Below, in pieces: positions 4,636-6,779 of a stretch of 6,779 nt of DNA. Each line of letters opens with the position of its first letter. The stretch's first letter is position 1. Position numbers and translations under genes: made by a program. The notes beneath the pieces were generated by a model. That model made no database searches and was not told the DNA's origin. It was given only the letters and a program-made list of their open reading frames with translations. Source of the stretch: Treponema sp. (GTDB taxonomy: Bacteria > Spirochaetota > Spirochaetia > Treponematales > Treponemataceae); the NCBI GenBank assembly GCA_024699205.1, contig JAILQA010000461.1, positions 1-6,779 on the forward strand, written 5' to 3'.

Positions 4636-6132
4636 ATGACAGCAGAAAGAAAAGAAAAAATAATCATCATTGGTGGCGGAATCTCAGGTTTATCCGCTGG
4701 AATTTATGCCTTACTTTCAGGTTTCGAAGCAGAAATATACGAAAAAAATTCAATTCCGGGCGGAGAATGTATCGGCTGGAACCGAAAAGGCTTTCATATC
4801 GACAACTGCATTCACTGGCTCACAGGAACAAAAAAAGGAACAGAGCTTTACCAAGTTTGGAAAACCTGTGGTGCCCTCAGCGATGACACAGAATATGCAA
4901 ATATAAATCAATTTTACACTTCAACTTATGACGGAAAAAATGCTACTCTCTGGAATGATTTGGAGCGAACCCAAAAAGAACTGATTGAACTTTACCCGGA
5001 AGATGAAGCCGAAATCCGAAAATTCATTCAACATGTGGAATATTCAAAGCAATGTCTTTTCCCGGCTGGCAAACCTATGGAAATGTGGGGCTTAAAAGAT
5101 TACATTTCTATGGGCAAAAATATGATGGATTTTCCAAAAGTTATGAAGGAGTTCGGAAAAATCTCTCTTGAAGATTACAGCAAACGCTTTAAATCACCTC
5201 TTCTTCAAAAAATGATTTGCGATTATCTTCCTAAAGAATACACTGCCTATTCCTTCCTGGTTTCTTATGCAACCATGGCAGACGGCAACGGAAACATCCC
5301 GATGGGAGCCTCTTTGCAAATGTCACTCAGAATGGAAAAACGTTTTAAGGAATTGGGCGGAAAGATTTTCTATAATTCCGAAATTGAAAAAATCGAGCTC
5401 AAAAAGAAAAGTGCGACGGGAATCAGCCTTAAAGATGGCACTTTTATTCCAGCAGACTACATAATTCCAACAACAGATACCCACATCCTTTTCAACAAGC
5501 TGCTTCCGTCAAAATACATGCCCAAAGAACTGAAAAAAGCCTATAAAGCACCAGAATCTTATCCCGTAACAAGCGGATTCCAAATTGCATTTGCCGCAAG
5601 CAGGAATTATAATAGGGGTGAAACGGTTTTCATCGATGTTGGCCCTATCAAAATCGGCAACAGAAGCTTTAACAGAATGTATATAAAGTCTTATGGTTAT
5701 GACCCAATTTTTGTAAAGGACAATCGTCAGGTTATTCAGACTTGTATCAGCCAGAGTGATGAAGATTTTGAATACTGGAAGAGCCTGTCAAAAGATGAAT
5801 ATAAAAACGAAAAAGAGAGACTTGTTTCTCAAGTCCGCGAAGAACTGGAAAAGAACTTTCCTGAATTAAAGGATGACCTGGAAGTTCTTGATTGCTGGAC
5901 CCCGCTGACTTACGAAAGATACTGCAATGCCTATCACGGAGGCTACATGAGTTTTGTCACAACTCCAAAGGTAAAGCAACTGAAGACTAAGGGCAAAGTT
6001 AAAGGAATTGACAATCTTTATCTTGCAGGACAATGGACTAATTCACCGGGGGGACTTCCTGTTGCAGTTTCCAGCGGAAAGTTTGCAATTCAGCGGCTGC
6101 TTAAAAGTCTTAAAAAGGATATAAATATATGA
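4636..6132 (+). CDS. FAD-dependent oxidoreductase, CrtI/phytoene desaturase-like, 498 aa
   Basis: Predicted flavoprotein of the CrtI / carotenoid isomerase / retinol saturase superfamily. The N-terminal Rossmann motif IIIIGGGISGLSAGIYALLS (9-28) is followed by E36 in EIYEKN, which would bind the FAD ribose, and by PGG (41-43). The family's central NGNIPMGASLQMSLRMEK (218-235) precedes LGGKI. The C-terminal FAD motif IDNLYLAGQWTNSPGGLPVA (458-477) closes the fold. Length is usual for the family. The ATG at 4636 is preferred, with AGGAGA ending 5 nt upstream; a TTG-type start at 4564 would fall in the promoter. No carotenoid synthesis gene is nearby, so the substrate may be a lipid, polyprenoid or other hydrophobic compound rather than a carotenoid. 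It is followed by an overlapping tetR-family gene (ATGA) and is likely repressed by it. Confidence 0.85.
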   Translation: MTAERKEKIIIIGGGISGLSAGIYALLSGFEAEIYEKNSIPGGECIGWNRKGFHIDNCIHWLTGTKKGTELYQVWKTCGALSDDTEYANINQFYTSTYDGKNATLWNDLERTQKELIELYPEDEAEIRKFIQHVEYSKQCLFPAGKPMEMWGLKDYISMGKNMMDFPKVMKEFGKISLEDYSKRFKSPLLQKMICDYLPKEYTAYSFLVSYATMADGNGNIPMGASLQMSLRMEKRFKELGGKIFYNSEIEKIELKKKSATGISLKDGTFIPADYIIPTTDTHILFNKLLPSKYMPKELKKAYKAPESYPVTSGFQIAFAASRNYNRGETVFIDVGPIKIGNRSFNRMYIKSYGYDPIFVKDNRQVIQTCISQSDEDFEYWKSLSKDEYKNEKERLVSQVREELEKNFPELKDDLEVLDCWTPLTYERYCNAYHGGYMSFVTTPKVKQLKTKGKVKGIDNLYLAGQWTNSPGGLPVAVSSGKFAIQRLLKSLKKDINI

Positions 6133-6692
6133 CAAGAAAAGAACAAAAGGAAGAGCGTAAAAAACAGATTCTGATAACTGCCCTCTCTCTATTCGTCGAA
6201 CGCGGTTATTATGATACAAAAATTACGGATATAGCAGCGGCAGTTCCCATGAGCGTGGGGCTAATGTTCCATTATTTTGAATCAAAAGAAGAGCTACTGA
6301 TTGAGCTGGTAAAAATGGGTGCAGAAGGAACAAAATCCATAAGTCAGCCCACAAACCTTGCACCAGACCTTTTTCTAAAAGGATTTTTGAATCAGTTGTT
6401 TTCGTATGCAAAAGCTCAGCCCTGGGTTTTCAATATGTTTGTTCTTATGGGACAGGTTAGAAGAGTCGGAATGCCGGAAGAAGCAAGAAAAATCGCCCTA
6501 TCAATCAATTCAATCGATTTTACGGCTGGTCTCATAAAAAAAGGACAGGAAGAAGGCATATTTCATCAAGGAGATGCAAATACCATGTCAAAATGCTTTT
6601 GGGCAGCAGTTCAGGGAATAATGGAAGAAATGGCCATGGATAAAAATATGAATCCCCCAGAGCCCGACTGGCTTGTATCAATTTTGAAATAA
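6129..6692 (+). CDS. TetR/AcrR-family transcriptional regulator, 187 aa
   Basis: Probable ligand-responsive repressor. Residues 12-60 form the TetR helix-turn-helix domain: ILITALSLFVERGYYDTKIT (14-33), DIAAAVPMSVGLMFHYFES (34-52) and KEELLIELV, with the family's FHYFeSKEeLl signature. Residues 60-187 form a helical ligand-binding and dimerisation domain that is variable in sequence, so the inducer cannot be read. The start ATG overlaps the flavoprotein stop (ATGA), with AAGGA (6115-6119) 9 nt upstream, so the two are translationally coupled. Three TTGAAT-N4-ATTCAA dyads at the operon promoter are the likely operators, giving autoregulation. The inducer may be a substrate or product of the flavoprotein; this is inference. 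Confidence 0.9.
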   Translation: MTRKEQKEERKKQILITALSLFVERGYYDTKITDIAAAVPMSVGLMFHYFESKEELLIELVKMGAEGTKSISQPTNLAPDLFLKGFLNQLFSYAKAQPWVFNMFVLMGQVRRVGMPEEARKIALSINSIDFTAGLIKKGQEEGIFHQGDANTMSKCFWAAVQGIMEEMAMDKNMNPPEPDWLVSILK

Positions 6693-6779
6693 TTCTCGTT
6701 GGGCAAATCGCTCTGTCTTGTACCCGATATCATCTGTCAGTAATGACTAACAACAATTGCCTATTTTTCTCCCATTGTT

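Noticed and set aside
6752..6779. Inverted AACAAT/ATTGTT as terminator of the flavoprotein-tetR operon
   Set aside because: Only 6 AT-rich pairs around a 16-base loop, cut by the window edge, with no T-tract visible after it.

Overview
The window is a compact AT-rich stretch of bacterial chromosome with AGGAG-type ribosome binding sites and sigma-70-like TTGACA/TATAAT promoters. The gene set (an ammonium channel fused to a P-II domain, a MerR-like helix-turn-helix protein, a PNP-family phosphorylase, a U32-like protein, and a CrtI-type flavoprotein with its TetR regulator) suggests an anaerobic gut or rumen bacterium. I lean towards a Treponema-like spirochaete, with Clostridia as the alternative. 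The taxon is an inference from protein character only.

Layout, left to right. Positions 1-90 hold the tail of a gene fragment on the + strand. Its first 77 bases are an exact inverted copy of codons in the next gene (176-613, - strand), which encodes a small MerR-like DNA-binding protein. That gene and a nucleoside phosphorylase gene (806-1570, + strand) diverge from a 192-bp region. This region holds a good - strand promoter, repeated CGCACAA boxes, three 11-bp tandem units and a 20-bp palindrome centred on the phosphorylase start codon. Converging on the phosphorylase gene, 10 bp away, is a cysteine-rich protein related to the U32 peptidase/UbiU-UbiV family (1581-2492, - strand). Upstream of it on the same strand is the ammonium channel with a C-terminal P-II domain (2552-4261).

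The intergenic region 4262-4635 is the most information-rich part. Leftwards it carries a consensus promoter for the ammonium channel gene and a leader of about 200 nt. That leader contains three successive hairpins each followed by a U-tract, i.e. three candidate terminators in series before the AGGAGG site. Rightwards it carries a consensus promoter for a flavoprotein-tetR operon (4636-6692, genes overlapping by ATGA). Three copies of the dyad TTGAAT-N4-ATTCAA surround that promoter and are likely operators of the TetR protein. Bases 6693-6779 show nothing I can assign.

How the genes may work together: the ammonium channel carries its own P-II sensor and appears to have RNA-level control of expression, giving two layers of nitrogen control in one gene. 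The flavoprotein and TetR genes form a self-contained, probably ligand-induced, autoregulated redox unit. The MerR-like protein may control itself and the divergent phosphorylase. No mobile element, CRISPR array, tRNA or rRNA is visible.
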